Notes under the pieces: generated by a model | Databases searched by the model: none | Told to the model about the DNA's origin: nothing | The model's input: the letters and a program-made list of their open reading frames with translations, nothing else | NCBI GenBank assembly: GCA_028565635.1 | Contig: JAOXYB010023736.1 | Coordinates: 16,711-32,799 of the forward strand | From: Phoronis ovalis | Lineage: Eukaryota > Phoronida > Phoronidae | Length of the DNA: 16,089 nucleotides | Direction of reading: 5' to 3' | In this document: positions 1-13,200 of the stretch, one piece after another | Layout of the letters: each line of letters starts with the position of its first letter | How positions within the stretch are numbered: the first letter of the stretch is position 1 | Translations under genes and position numbers: made by a program

Positions 1-18
1 AAAGGTAAGTTAATTAAC
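1..18 (-). CDS. CFAP47: Possible next CFAP47 exon, cut by the window edge
   Basis: On the minus strand TATTTTCCAG is followed by GTTAATTAACTTACCTTT running off the window. In the phase required by exon 25 it would read R-L-I-N-L-P-F after SLR. The acceptor is good and the frame is open, but six codons are too few to show homology. The same bases on the plus strand resemble a donor (AAAG/GTAAGT), which may be chance. Weak call. Confidence 0.25.
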
Positions 19-997
19 CTGGAAAATATGTCTTGCCTACTGCATAACCTCTAATCATTCATTGCAACTCCAAAGCAGCAGCCAAACACACAACTAAACA
101 ATGACAAACATACAAACTAGCATGTCAAATTTTGCAGTTGACTACTATATACCAATAGGGATGCGGGACTTTTATCTGTAGCGTGAAAATATTAAGATCA
201 TACTAGAACAATTGACTCCATGGACTTTACTTTGACTTATATTACTCCTAGGATACATAAGAGGCTGCTAAATATGCATTCAATAATAAAGCAGATAGGT
301 TACGTGTAACTTTCAGCGCACAAGTCATGTGTCTGATTAAACAAGTCCAAAGATAATATATTAAGTGAAAAGTTTACTTTTGGTACTTTATTGCGGCAAA
401 GATATTTGTTTTGTCATTAAAAGTCTACAAGAAGATTTGAAAACCCCATCCACCAGGCCTAACACAACACCATCAGTACTTACCGAGATAACTCACTGTA
501 GCAACAGAGTAAAAAAAAATGTGGATTGAAAAAGTTTATAAAGAATTACATGTCATGAGGAAAGTTTTAATTACTCATTCTTTTACAAATTGTCCTACAC
601 GTATGTATGCTGCAAAATTTTAAAGTAAAAGAACTTTTCTCTAGTATGTTAAACTGAAACAGTCATATACTTTATACCTTGCTTTATGAAACTAAGTGAT
701 ATGTAAACTAGAGGCTAGTGAGTTTTTAAAATAGATTTACCAATTCATGAACAAAGAGTACAGGATTACATTATTTTTAATTAATTAAACCATCATGCAA
801 AATTTAAATCAACAAAATTTGGAAAACAAGGAGGCTATTTTAAAACATTTTTCTAGTTGTTTTTGCAGCACTTTCTATATCAAATTCTATTTTTGTATTT
901 TAATTAGCAATCGACACATTTTCTATATCAGACTGGAGCGTATTTTTACATAAAAATCAATTGTGTCAGTTCTTACATATCTTTCAAACACTCTTAC
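19..997 (-). other. Intron 25 (downstream of exon 25), AT-rich
   Basis: About 980 bases without a confident exon. The only notable site is a 12-base interval (484-495) between a textbook acceptor (pyrimidine run, then TTGCTACAG) and a textbook donor (GTAAGTAC), described under findings. Otherwise it is AT-rich sequence with short A/T runs. Confidence 0.6.
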
Positions 998-1238
998 CTT
1001 CTAAGAGAGAACGGTATGGTAATAGGGTATGGTCCACCCGGCCAGCCCTGGGAAGAGAACCATCTCTGAACAGACAGCAGGACTTCAGCCTGGAAAATCC
1101 CTTCCTCTGTGTCCTCATCTGGAAACAATGCTGAACCAAGAGATCGACACACAATGTCTTGTTTGGCTTGCTCTGAATTTGTATCGGAGTTGACTTTGTT
1201 CAGCGCACCAGTACGAGGTGTACTCGGATATGTAGACC
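998..1238 (-). CDS. CFAP47: CFAP47 exon 25 (segment before the CH domain)
   Basis: Fragment residues 1332-1411, phase 1 in, phase 2 out. A polar start with acidic DEDTEEGIFQ is followed by VLLSVQRWFSSQGWPGGPYP and ITIPFSLRR. This matches human VVNAVQTWFSLFGWPEGPHS and FSIPETIRR, which precedes the CH domain of CFAP47. The acceptor is GTGCTGCAG and the donor GTAAGAG. This is the last exon I can place with confidence; the CH domain must lie beyond position 1. Confidence 0.94.
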
Positions 1239-4200
1239 CTGCAGCACAACAAAATGTCAAATTTATAATATGTAACAACATACACCTCAGAAAATATCAT
1301 ATTAGAATATTAACATTATGTCGCCGCTTCTGTTTCTACAGTTATCATCACAACTGATATTATTATTATATATTATTCATAGTACATGCGAATAAGCTCT
1401 TGAAAAAATATCATCTCAGTTCTTCTGCATTAAGATTTTTTTTTTTTAATAAAAACAATGAAATAGTATGCAAGGACAAGTCAGACCAGGCTTTCATTTT
1501 AAGGTTACTGCAGTAATCACTGTGAGTAATACTTAACCATGAAACCTGGTAAACGATATTATACAGATGTTTTTTTTAAGCAGGATTTCAATCATGCACA
1601 CATTCAGGCTGTTTAACAAACGATGTGCACGTGCAAACATAACTGTATAATGTAATTATTGTACAATGCGTGTTTCCAGTACAGAAAAAGGAAAGGATTA
1701 CTGTATTAATCTATCAACATCAATCTGTACACTAAACCACACAAAAATAGAAGTCATGATGTTTCTAAACAATGAAGTTTTCATCTGAACTGCACGTGTA
1801 GTTCTTATTACCTGATGTAGAATCATCAGAGACACCTTCAAGTATTCTGCTTAAAAAGTTATTTGTGGCAGGAGTGCTACCGTGCTGCCTCTTACAAGGC
1901 ATACTTAAGTTATGTATTTGAGTAGCAAAGACTTTACTGAAACCAGGATTAGGAATACCAGATGAAATGGATGATGGGGTGATGGTATAGCTAGAGAAGT
2001 AGCCAGTGCAGTTTTCCAAGCCGGCAATGACAGATGAGTACATGCTAGTTGTCTCTTTATGAAAAATAGTTGAAAAAAAGTTAGTCAAAATTCAAAAAGA
2101 ATTATAGAAGATATAAATAAATACAAAACAGTAAACAAAATGAAAAAGCTAAAATTAGACAGAACAGCAGCATTGCATATTTGGTTAATGATAACATAGA
2201 TAAACAGTGCAGCTCAATAGTAGAAAACAAAGAGTTAAAAGCTAGTACACAACGGAATAAAATAAAGTCATGCTTATTAATAAGCGCATAAAAGGACATT
2301 TTAAAACTAACCTCCATTAGGGACTAACCTGATACACTTGCGGAACTATCCTCATAACTTGAAGATGAACATTCAAACTGTGAGCTTGTTGCACTTGTGC
2401 TGGGTCGACTCTGAGGTCGGGGTGGAGTATTAACTGGAACAAAAAGTGCTTCACCAGCAGCCACACTTTCTTTTGAAGCTGACATACGGCCCTTCAGTGA
2501 ATGACCCTATACAGGAAATGTGAAAGGTTAATCCGACAAGCACTGCATTTGAGTTAGTGATACACTGAGACTTCAAAGTCGTTAGCTCCTTTTGTGAAAA
2601 TAAACAATAAAATATAATGGTAAGTGTAATGGCAAACTGTTTGTTTGACTCTAAATGTCTGCCAAAGCCCAAAAAGCATAAATTCAGCTTTAATTTTAAT
2701 TAATATTATATTATGTTTTTATGGCAAATTTCCCAGCTGAATAAAACCCTTTAAAAATATAGTTGGTACAAATGCATTAAAAAGTATTATAATTATTTTA
2801 TTAGATTCTTTTGAATCAGTTTGCTGCAATACTAACCTGTTCACAGACAATCTGATGATCTGTTCTATGAGAAGAAAGGAATGGGTAGCATGTCAGAATA
2901 CTGTTATCAGCAGTAGCAGACACTGGCAGTGTGAAGCTACAAAATAATATTGACAGCTTATAGCAATAACACATAATTATATAATTCTTACTAAGAGTGT
3001 CATTTTTCAAATACTTCTTGGCATTAGAATCATTGATTTGGACAATAAGGTATTCCCTGGCATTAGAAAACCTACTTCTGGAAAAGAAAAGCCAATGACA
3101 AATAGTTACAAATGTCTAATTGCAACTTACTGATTAAATTTAACGAAAGAATAAAAATATATTAAATATGCATTACAGCCCCATTCACATACCTGTTGCC
3201 TAACTGGTCCAGAAACACCAGTGGTTTGCAGAATGAGACGGGTTTGGGGGCAACGAATGTAACGGTGCAATCCAGAACGAATGGTGTGGATTTATTGTCT
3301 TCTGTTAAACATGGCGGCACCTCTGAAAACAAAGCATAAACCACTTTGTGTCAACTAACATTCTGCCAAAATTGTCAAAAGTGAAGTCAATAGAATTTTT
3401 TTTACACTAGGTCAAAAAGAAATCAATTGACACTAATGACAGAGTTATAAAGTACACTAGGTAATTTTGGAATAAAAGAAAATTGCACAGTAATGTAATA
3501 ATTACTTATTGTACTTTGGCATACTAATTTTTTCAAGAATTTTCAAGACATTTCATTGCACATACCTTGTCCCTTCGTGAAGGTTACAGTAAGTGGAGAT
3601 ATTGTACTCCCATCTTCACACTCAACTTCAGGCAATTCAACGTCAATAGTGCCAGATCTGAAATTTTTAGAGTTTCATATAAAAGAATAAATAATTATAT
3701 AATAATAAATTCATTTAATTAAAATTATTTTCTATATAAATCTGCCTAATTTGTGGAAAAAGAAGTAGCTAACAGTTCTGATTATTGTTATAATGTAAAA
3801 TAGTGAGATAGCAACTGAGACAAATATTATTACAAATGTACAATATTTAATTGATACCTAGTAATAAATTACTCAACAGGGCGCAATTTATTTTAAATTC
3901 CATAATCTGTGTCTTGCCAGCTTTGCTACAGTTCACAAACCATATATACCTGCTTATTGATGGAACCTTACGTCATAAAAAGAATAATCATACAAAGTAT
4001 GTAAAAAAATTCAAACTATAACAAGAATTACAACTTATATACTCACTTTCTGTAATCCGAGGCAAGTATCTTAAATTCTGCTGAGACATTGGTTGATAGG
4101 GGGACAGGTATTAGCACAATGGCCAGTGGGTCAAACCACAGTTTAGGTGACTTCAATTCTCCAGTAAGTTCTACATATTGATATGTCTTATCCAAAGCAT

Positions 4201-7200
4201 CGTTTAGAATGACTGGTACCTTGGCACTGTAAGTACCCGGCTTGGCTGCAAAGAAGAGAGCTTTACAATAACTACATGACAACAGAAGATATCACAATCA
4301 AAGCCCACTTCAGTGGTGCAGTATCAAAATGTAAATTATGCCAACATACGCATCATTTAATATGTCACTTCTATTAAGTTCCATAGCATCTATTCATTCA
4401 GATCCGGTAAATATCAAATATTATTTTTATATATTATTTAATCAAAATTTTTAGACAAAAAAATAAAACTCAAAATTAACTTTATTTGATAGAAATAGTT
4501 TTGTTATTAATAACAAGTTTTTTTAAAACAATATATTTTTTTAGTATTATATATGATCAGTATTTACTTACCAGGACAGAATAATATTCCAACATTCACA
4601 GTTTCACCAGGATCCAAGTTGCCTTCGACATTTCCACCATTGCCATGAGACAAATACGGCATTCCACTAGAGCCATGAAGAAACTTAAAAATTCCCTGCT
4701 CTAGATCTCCAGAACCATTAGATAAATCAAAACCCCACTTCAGCTTTTTGTCACTGTTGTTCACTAATACCATATTCTATAACATTTACAACAGTATTTT
4801 AGAATCAAAAGCAATTTTGAATAATTGAATTAATGAGCATGCAAGTAAAATGTTCTGTTTATCTGTTCTATGAAAAGTTTACCACGTTTTTATAGTTACT
4901 TTGTAATTATTTGCTTCAATATCACTTCACTTTCTTGATTCCTAAACAATTTCCTAACTAATGAGAGTCTTTGAAACTTCATTTTATATTGCCAAAAATG
5001 ATACTGGTGGACATGACAAATGAATAAAATATATTATTATAAGCAGAAACTACAAACCCTTTCAACAAGTGAGGTATTTACAGTAACAGTGATATTAAAA
5101 ACTGTTAATTATAACATTAATTAAAGTTTGTGTTGGTATAAATAATTTGAATATCCACCGTAGGTGGTATTTTCAGCCAATACCAGCCTTATGTGACCTC
5201 AGGTATCTGTTCAGTTACGAGAAGCCATAAACAAGGTAGACTGAATATTTCAAATTACCATTACCATTGATATTTATAACAGACTTAATTTTGCACCTTA
5301 GTTTTTGATGGTGCATGCATGCAAGCTACCACATACATGTAATTACGACGGGCACCGTCGATATCAATCGCAAATTGCAAGAATAAAATAATATAGCATA
5401 TATTTTTGGTTTTAAGACCCTACCACAACATAATGATCAATCACAGACAGAGTAATTTAAATTATTTTGGAAAGTACGTCAATGTACTAACAAGAGTACA
5501 AATAATATATTTGAAAACTAGACGTATATTTGCATGCAATGAAAGGATCAGTATAATATAATAATATCTTCAATCTACTTGGCGCAGCTGAAACCACATG
5601 CAGATGAGCCCAACAATTAAATCACCTTGTAAACACACAGTTTTCCTTTTCCTTTCTAAAGAAGTTACAAAAAATACAATTCATTTCTAATTATTTCAAG
5701 AAAATCATGCATTCATTTAGTGCATTGATTTCAAAATTCCTTGTTCATATACATTAGTAAGTTGTATAAAATTGTCAAAACATGAACAAAGTTTACGATA
5801 TCAATATGAAAACATTAAAATTATTTTGTGGCACTTCTAAGGGGAGAATTAGAAATTATTTACAAGTATGACAACAGTACCCACCTTAGTCTTTCCAAAT
5901 CCAGATTCTGCTACCATTTCTAGATAACCAGCAGGTAGCACAAAATCAACTGTACTGTTAGATAACTGTAAAGGTTGCCTCATAGCAGTGGCACAAATCC
6001 TCCGTCTTGGTGTTGCTATGGAGACATGTACTGGACGGGGGTTGATGATGTGGGCAATAGTATTTTTATTGGACGGCGTAGGAGTTGGTGGGAATGGTGT
6101 TGAAGAAGGGGACGGAGCTCCTGTTTGGTTGATGATCACCGGCATGATGAAATCATAGGCTGCCACCTGGGTGAAGAAAAAAGTGGTGACGCTATTAATA
6201 TGTGCAATAATATCACTTGCTTTCCTAACAAAAATACCAATAAAGCAGAGAGTATAAACTAATTTAAATTAAATAATTTAAATAATTTAATCTGGCAGGA
6301 ATGAGTTTATGATAAAATATTAGGGTAGACAAAAACAAATAATGAATTTAATGACTTATTTTATTTTAAGTAAAATTTTCAGAAATTTCTATTTGTAGTC
6401 CAAATAATTTTTGTTTCAGTTCTTACATAAAGTAATCTATGTTAATTATGTACAACGACCTGCACAACCATTCAAATGATAACGGTTTTTCAAAAGAAAT
6501 CTGTGAAATAAATGGTTAGAACTAAAATTATTTGTAACCTTAAGTTAATTATTAGAATACATGCAGTAGAAACAAAATATTCTCAAGTACTTTTCATATC
6601 ATGGGACACGTTAAAATTAATTCTCTTACCTCAGTTGGAGTAAATATAAGATGAGCTTTAACGCACATTCCTCCCATCAGTGAGACAGTAAACATACCAG
6701 GGTTTAATAGCCGATATGTCATATCCTCTGAAACAAAAATACAGAACATTGCAAACTAAGTCTTAACGAGTTCAGAATCCGTTAGTCGTATAACAATTGG
6801 TTTAAACTTTAACCATTTACGAACAATAGCTTCTGCACCTGAGAATTCTGAACTTGCAAGGATTGTATAGCAAGAATTAAACTACATAATATTGAAAATG
6901 CTATAATTTGCCTGGCTTTGTTTTATTTTTGATTAAGACTGCTACTTCATACAGTACCACCAAAATATTAATTCTACTTATCAACTGAACATAATATTTC
7001 CAAAGTTCATCCTCTTTCCAAAGGTTTTATCATATTAAAGAACCGTAAATTAAAGAAGTCATTTTCCGATAGTTCTCCCGGGCGCAGTTTTGAAGAACTC
7101 CGGTTCTGCTAAACATACCTGGAGTTTGATACCCTGGAAACTCGAGTCTAAAGTCCGAATATCTCGTCAAGTCAAACTCAATCTTTGCTCTAGTCTCACG

Positions 7201-10200
7201 TTTGTTGATCAGTTTGAATTCTGTCATTTGACTTGAACCCACATAGACACCACCAAGATTAAATGTTGACTGAAAAAACAAAAAAATTACATTGCAATGA
7301 AACTTATTGGGTCTGATTTAAATAATCTACATAGAAATGCAGCAAATTAAATACTAGTAACAAGCATATTTTGTAACATGCACAACACTTAATCTCAGTT
7401 ATCTTTTGGAAATAAACTAATAACATCATTTCACTTGCCTGAGTGAATTGTGGGAAGGATCGGATTTAATCCAAAGCACTGCCTGGCGCAATTGCCAAGG
7501 ACAGGAGTAATGGAAAGAAATCGTTGAGGCCTTATGTCCCACCAGGGAAGAAGCCGAGGATAAGTAAGTAACTGCCTGATGCATACACATAACTTATTTC
7601 TGTTTCTATTCTATCTGGTGCTTTTATACACATACACAGACAACTCATGATGTCTAAGAACCCACAAATAGAACAAACTGGTGAAATTAAATATTATTTT
7701 AGTAGTAGCATATGAATAAAGAATAATTGTGTTAATTACCGTGTCTATGTCAACTTCAGGTGGTTCTACAGTTCCTCCCATTCTCAATTCAAGTGTTTTC
7801 CAACCGCGTATAGCAACCTGTATTCTGGTGTCAAACTTCATGAGAGCATGAGGTGTGAGTGACACTCTGAGTTCTGTTTTTCCACCAATAGGTACTACTC
7901 CATGGGCAGGCGTCACAATTAGGCCTGGGACAGGATTAGGATCAATCACCTTTAAAGCAATCATATTTTTTCAAATTTAATTAAATGCTAAATAGTATCT
8001 TTTTAAAAATGTGTATTAATTTTTTAACCTTCAAAATTTAAACAACGTACAAAATTTAAAAGAATGTTATTCAACAATTGAAAATTAAAATACATCGTTC
8101 ATTTTCTGTCAAAAATACGACAAGGCCATAATCTGCTTTATATGAACCTTAAAAAGTTTGTCATTCAATACATAATATAATATAAAACTTACAAAAAAAG
8201 GTAGTATGGAATACCTTTATTAAATGTTGTTAATATTAATGTATAAAATGTTGTGACTGGACTTAAAAATAACTCCATCCATCCTGAATGACATTAAGTA
8301 ATACAATTATTTATAACAAAATCTTTTCAAATTTTTAAAAAATATAGTATATAAAATCATATAATGAAATACATTTAATAAAATTTGCCTGTTGCAGAGA
8401 TGTGCACTAACCTGAAAGTATGCATGGTTATTGCTGTCATTGTAGAGTAAAGCAGTCTTCAAGGTTGTCAGATGAAGTGGAACTTTTCCAAAAGAAATTC
8501 TTCTCTCAATGAATTGAACTTTTGTTGAACCAAACTGGAAAATGGATGCAAACCAATTTAGCTCATTAATTGGTAGAATTCACAAGCAACATGAGTCAGA
8601 CTCTTCCTCAGATATGAGGACGTGTAACAATTTATAGTTAGATCAAATCAATATAATATCACACATTCATTTGAATGTCATATTGATACCTTTTTACTGC
8701 AGCCATGTTACTGAGCTTAAATTTCATTAATTCACAGTTACTTGAGTACACTGAACTTGCCAGATATTTGAATTGACCAATCACGCTAGAGGAATTTACA
8801 ATTATTAACTGGACTGAACTACAAAAAGTTCGGCCATCAAATCCAAGGTTCAATATGTTAAGGATGACACTTTTTGTTATTACCTTAGCCATACATTTAA
8901 GTTTTAGTGTATTGCCACCATGAACATTCAATGCAAATAAACCTTCTTCTGGTGCCATATAGGATGGGTGGAAAACTACTTCACATTCTAGGTTCTTAAA
9001 TGCATCAACCACACCTGAAAAACACAATTTCATTTAACACTCTCATATCTTTGATGTGGTATCTTTAAATTAAGTATTACAGTTAAACTACAGGGAAATC
9101 ACTTCACAGACTAATAATACATGATATGGCAGAGATGCCACCAAGTACACACTGAAATAAATTATTTCTCCTTTAGTTATTACATATATGCAACAAACAA
9201 AATCACAAAGTCTTATATCCCGCTCAAAAATGAACAAATCCTCCAAACAAGGTGTAGAGTTTAAAAGTATATTGGCAATAAAGGCTGGTATACAGTAGGC
9301 ACACTGCAATATGTTACCTGTAGCAGGCCTGATGGAGAATGCAGTACCACGTTCCCCGAGAAGTGGGCTCCATGTAAAAGCAGCAGCATAATTCAGTTTA
9401 TTTGCTAGTGTAATGACACCTCTCATGCCTATAAAGAAATAAGCATTGAAAGTACAAATTACTTATCCTTTTCATTCCCATTGGAACATAAGGCCTCAAC
9501 AACTTTCTTCCATTTGTTGTTATCTCCAGCTATCTTTTGCGCCTCATACCAAGGTAGTTTAGCAGCTTAGTGAAATTATAGTAAACTCTGTTCTACGTAA
9601 TTCTTTGCCATTTGAACTTTACATTAATCTGACTCGTATACTTTAAACAAAGTAAAAGAAACTTTAAGCAGAAGTACAATTTGAAGATAAAATTTGTAGA
9701 AAGTCACACAGTTATTACCTCCCTCAGCTGGCAAACCAGGTGTTGGTGTGATCAACATTCCATCAGCAGATAACTCAAGAGCAACAGGGACAACTTCTGC
9801 TAAGGCAGTTACATGGTGTTTGTAGAAGCCATTAACCATATAATCGACAGACCGTTGGAAGTGACCTTTTGTATTTGATTCAAATATTAATGGAACTGCA
9901 GCTTTTGAACATGGTGGAATAACCTGTGATAATGGACTGGTTTGTCGGAGTTCACGGCAATCAATCTATAAAAAATTATTTTGTTTGGTTACAAGATCTG
10001 TATTAATATTCTTTTACATTGAAATTCGGTATATTCTTACGTCTTAAATATATTCCAGCTATATCACCTTTTACTATCCAACTGGAGACTAGCTCATTAA
10101 ATACTCAAGTTTTACTGAAAATATCTACTCAGTTTTCACTATAATAATAATTATTATTACTTTAAAATAATTACTCGTTTTGTTGCAAATCTAATTGTGC

Positions 10201-13200
10201 ATGTTTTATAATTTGCCATTCTGAATCATAATTTGTTCGTATTAGTATTTCACTGAGTAATCCATACAAAGTAGAAAGTAGTGTGCTTGCCAAAACAGAA
10301 CTACTGCTGATACTTACATTAACTACCACATGAATGTACTGGTCCAGGTTATTAATGATATGAAGTTCTTTTTGACTGACAGAACGTAAACACACTTCAC
10401 CAAAGTCAACTGTTGGCGGACCTATAAGAACAATAATGTACATATGATATAACCTGCCCTTAAATTCTGGGAAAAAATATCTAAAACTTGCATAATGAGA
10501 CTGCTTTTAATTAATATTGTTTTCCGATAGATATATGCACAACAGGGTCAACTTCCAGTGTTTATCCTGTATATTAATTTTTGGTTTGTGTTCCTTAATT
10601 GAGCAGTGGGAAAAGTAGATATCAAGTATTACTGTTGATAATAAAATCATAAATAAAACTTAAGCAGTGAAGACTTAGCGATTGATTGTACCATACATAA
10701 TACTAAATTGGTAATGAAGTCAGAGCAATATTCAGCAGTGTCCCTAGCTGTCAAAGACATTGCTGATCATTATTTTAAATTTTGACTCTGTCAAGCTATC
10801 ACTGGTGGTGATACTTACTAGTATGCCAGATTCAGCAAAAATTTAGTGTTAGTAACAGTTATTACCACTTACCAATAACTACTCTATGTAACTCTTGAGG
10901 AGTAAGCCATCGCGAACATTCAGTTTTTTCTCTTTGTGACATGGGAATGGCATTCAATCCTTCACACACTGGCTTCCTGGTGGATGTTAACTCCTGGCCA
11001 GCTAACTCCTTAGTGTTCAGTAATTTCCAGTGCGAATTTGGTGGTGTAGGTGCTGTGTAAAGAAAAAGTGGTGATAATATACAGCACATAGAGGAAGAAT
11101 GACATGGTAATACAATATCCATAAAGTGATGTTCAGACTTTTTGTTCTTGTACCAATGTACAATGACAAACTTGGATTGTGTAGCAAATGGATGGGTATG
11201 CAGTTAAATCCTATGATTTTTGCCTGTGCAACTGTGGGTATGCACATACTTACAGAGTTGTCCCTGTGCTTAATTACCACAAAAATAATTATAACTGAAT
11301 CATTTAACTAAGGCACCAATACATACAGGGTGGGTCCGGCACAATGTGTTCTTGTTTTAGTGTCTTAGGTTTCAAGCCAGCAGCTGTCTTTACCCCAATA
11401 TCTGTTTCATTATCATATTTTAAAGCTTCCCTAAAAGATAACACATGTTGTTAAACAATAGTATGAACATTTCTTGAAATACAACACATTTAAGTTGACA
11501 GCTCATATGATCTGATAGTGATGTTCCAGCAAGTAAATTGACTGTAAAATTATAACAAATTACTATTAAGTACTACAGTTTTTGTTTTCTAAGAATTTCC
11601 AAGCATTTATACTGCTACTTGTAAAACAGAGAGTTCCCTACTTTCCCTACTAGTCATACATAATATTTTTAAAAGTAACAATATGTGACTAGTGTTACAG
11701 GAGGGTTTTGGCTTAACGTTTACATATATTTGTTTGAATGTAGCTACATTTGATATAATGCTTGATATGGACATGTGGCTATAAAATAATTTAAATGATT
11801 TTCTTACTTATCTCTCATTTTGTTAATCCTGTTCTCTCTCATTTCTGTGATGTAATCTTTATAAAACCTCTTGTGCTCATCTACTGCAAACATTTCTTCA
11901 TCATCATACGTATAGTCAGGATCCACAAACGTATGGCGCGCCGTTTTGGTGAAAATTGTCCTAAAACAGAAAAAAACAAAAAGTTAATTCTAATAGTCTC
12001 AATGGTCTCCCCATGACAAGAGGCAGGTAGTGTTTCTTTATGTTACACTGTTATGTCATATACCTTAATCCCAACAACACCTTTGATTGATAAATGCATC
12101 AAAATGCTAACTACCAGTGACCAATCACAGTCGGTGAGCCAATTTTAGTTTCATCACACATGACTGCAGTTCATGCCATGTAAACGTTTTCCAGAGCACC
12201 TGAATTAGCCAATTATAAACCAAATTTTCATAGACAATACCAGTGAGGGACTAGTCAACAGCCTTGGTCACTAGATGTCATTATAGTTACATGGCCTATT
12301 GTACATCCATTGAGACAATACCCTTCTCATGCACTTGATTGAAGCACTTGTTGCGAATGTTTCCAACAAGAGATCTGCCAAATTTTGTGAATATACAAGT
12401 TCTGCGCATGCTCATTCAATTCAGTAACAAGGCAGCATTCTGGGACCGCTTGGGTTTTGCGACCAGTGACTCCACCAAGTGCATATATAAATACCCTACT
12501 CCTACAGGTCCAGTGATATAGGCTGCCACCTACTAGTTTATTAGTGTCTGACAGTTTCTCATTAATGTAAATACTCAAAAATCCTTTATTATATTAAATA
12601 ATTACTATAATATGCAACATGTAAAAAAATTACAATAGTGATCCAGGTAATGCAAACAAGTTTTAAGATGTCAGTTCAGAACTCATAAAAGTATTTGAAA
12701 AAATCAAATGCATACCTATAATCTTCTCTTCGATCACTTGGTCTAATGCTTGTTGCCCGATCATTTGGAAATGCTATTTGAGTCGCATCCTGTTCAAGAG
12801 GTCCAGTTCTGTTGGCCAGATATTCATGAATGTTGGTGTTTTTGGAGTTCAATAAAGCAGCTCTGGGTTTAAATTTCTCAGCAGTAGAAAATGTCGTATC
12901 TACAAACTGACCAACTTCTCCAACAACTTTTGGTGTTATTCCTAAGAAAATAATTATTGTACGCAGTAAGAATTTTACGCTTTTAATTTGTTCTGTATAG
13001 AAACGATTTTGTAAATTCTTTTTCTGCAACCTATATTTGCGGAAACCAAACACAGCTAATATAAAATGCCATCTGATGAGAAATTACAATTATAGTAAAA
13101 ATATCGCCGCTCCTTCTAGCGACTGAACTTCGTAATTTTTATAACAAAAAAAGTAGTGTAAATTCTGTGGTAGCACACCTGGGTTATATTTAGGTTCCCT

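Noticed and set aside
1109-1357. Plus-strand open frame of 82 codons starting inside exon 25
   Set aside because: It is the antisense shadow of the CFAP47 exon, starts within it and runs into AT-rich intron with no family resemblance.
2102-2317. Minus-strand open frame of 71 hydrophobic residues in intron 23
   Set aside because: Hydrophobicity comes from T-rich intron sequence. It lies between two exons whose phases join directly.
11126-11311. Plus-strand open frame of 61 codons in intron 7
   Set aside because: It is short and AT-rich, has no domain or splice context, and lies in an intron of a well-supported gene on the other strand.
11795-12016. Plus-strand open frame of 73 codons over exon 6
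   Set aside because: It overlaps exon 6 in antisense. The minus-strand reading has family motifs and correct splice phases.
12461-12480. Bases ending CTCCACCA that resemble a tRNA 3' end
   Set aside because: No acceptor stem, anticodon arm or TTC-type box B could be folded around it, and the same word in the copy at 15590 also lacks tRNA structure.
6152-12533. A 14-base word (ataggctgccacct) shared between exon 17 and intron 5
   Set aside because: One match of this length is about what chance gives in 16 kb, and the flanks do not align.
12039-12600. Possible solo LTR around the TATA box in intron 5
   Set aside because: No convincing TG...CA ends or flanking target-site duplication could be found.
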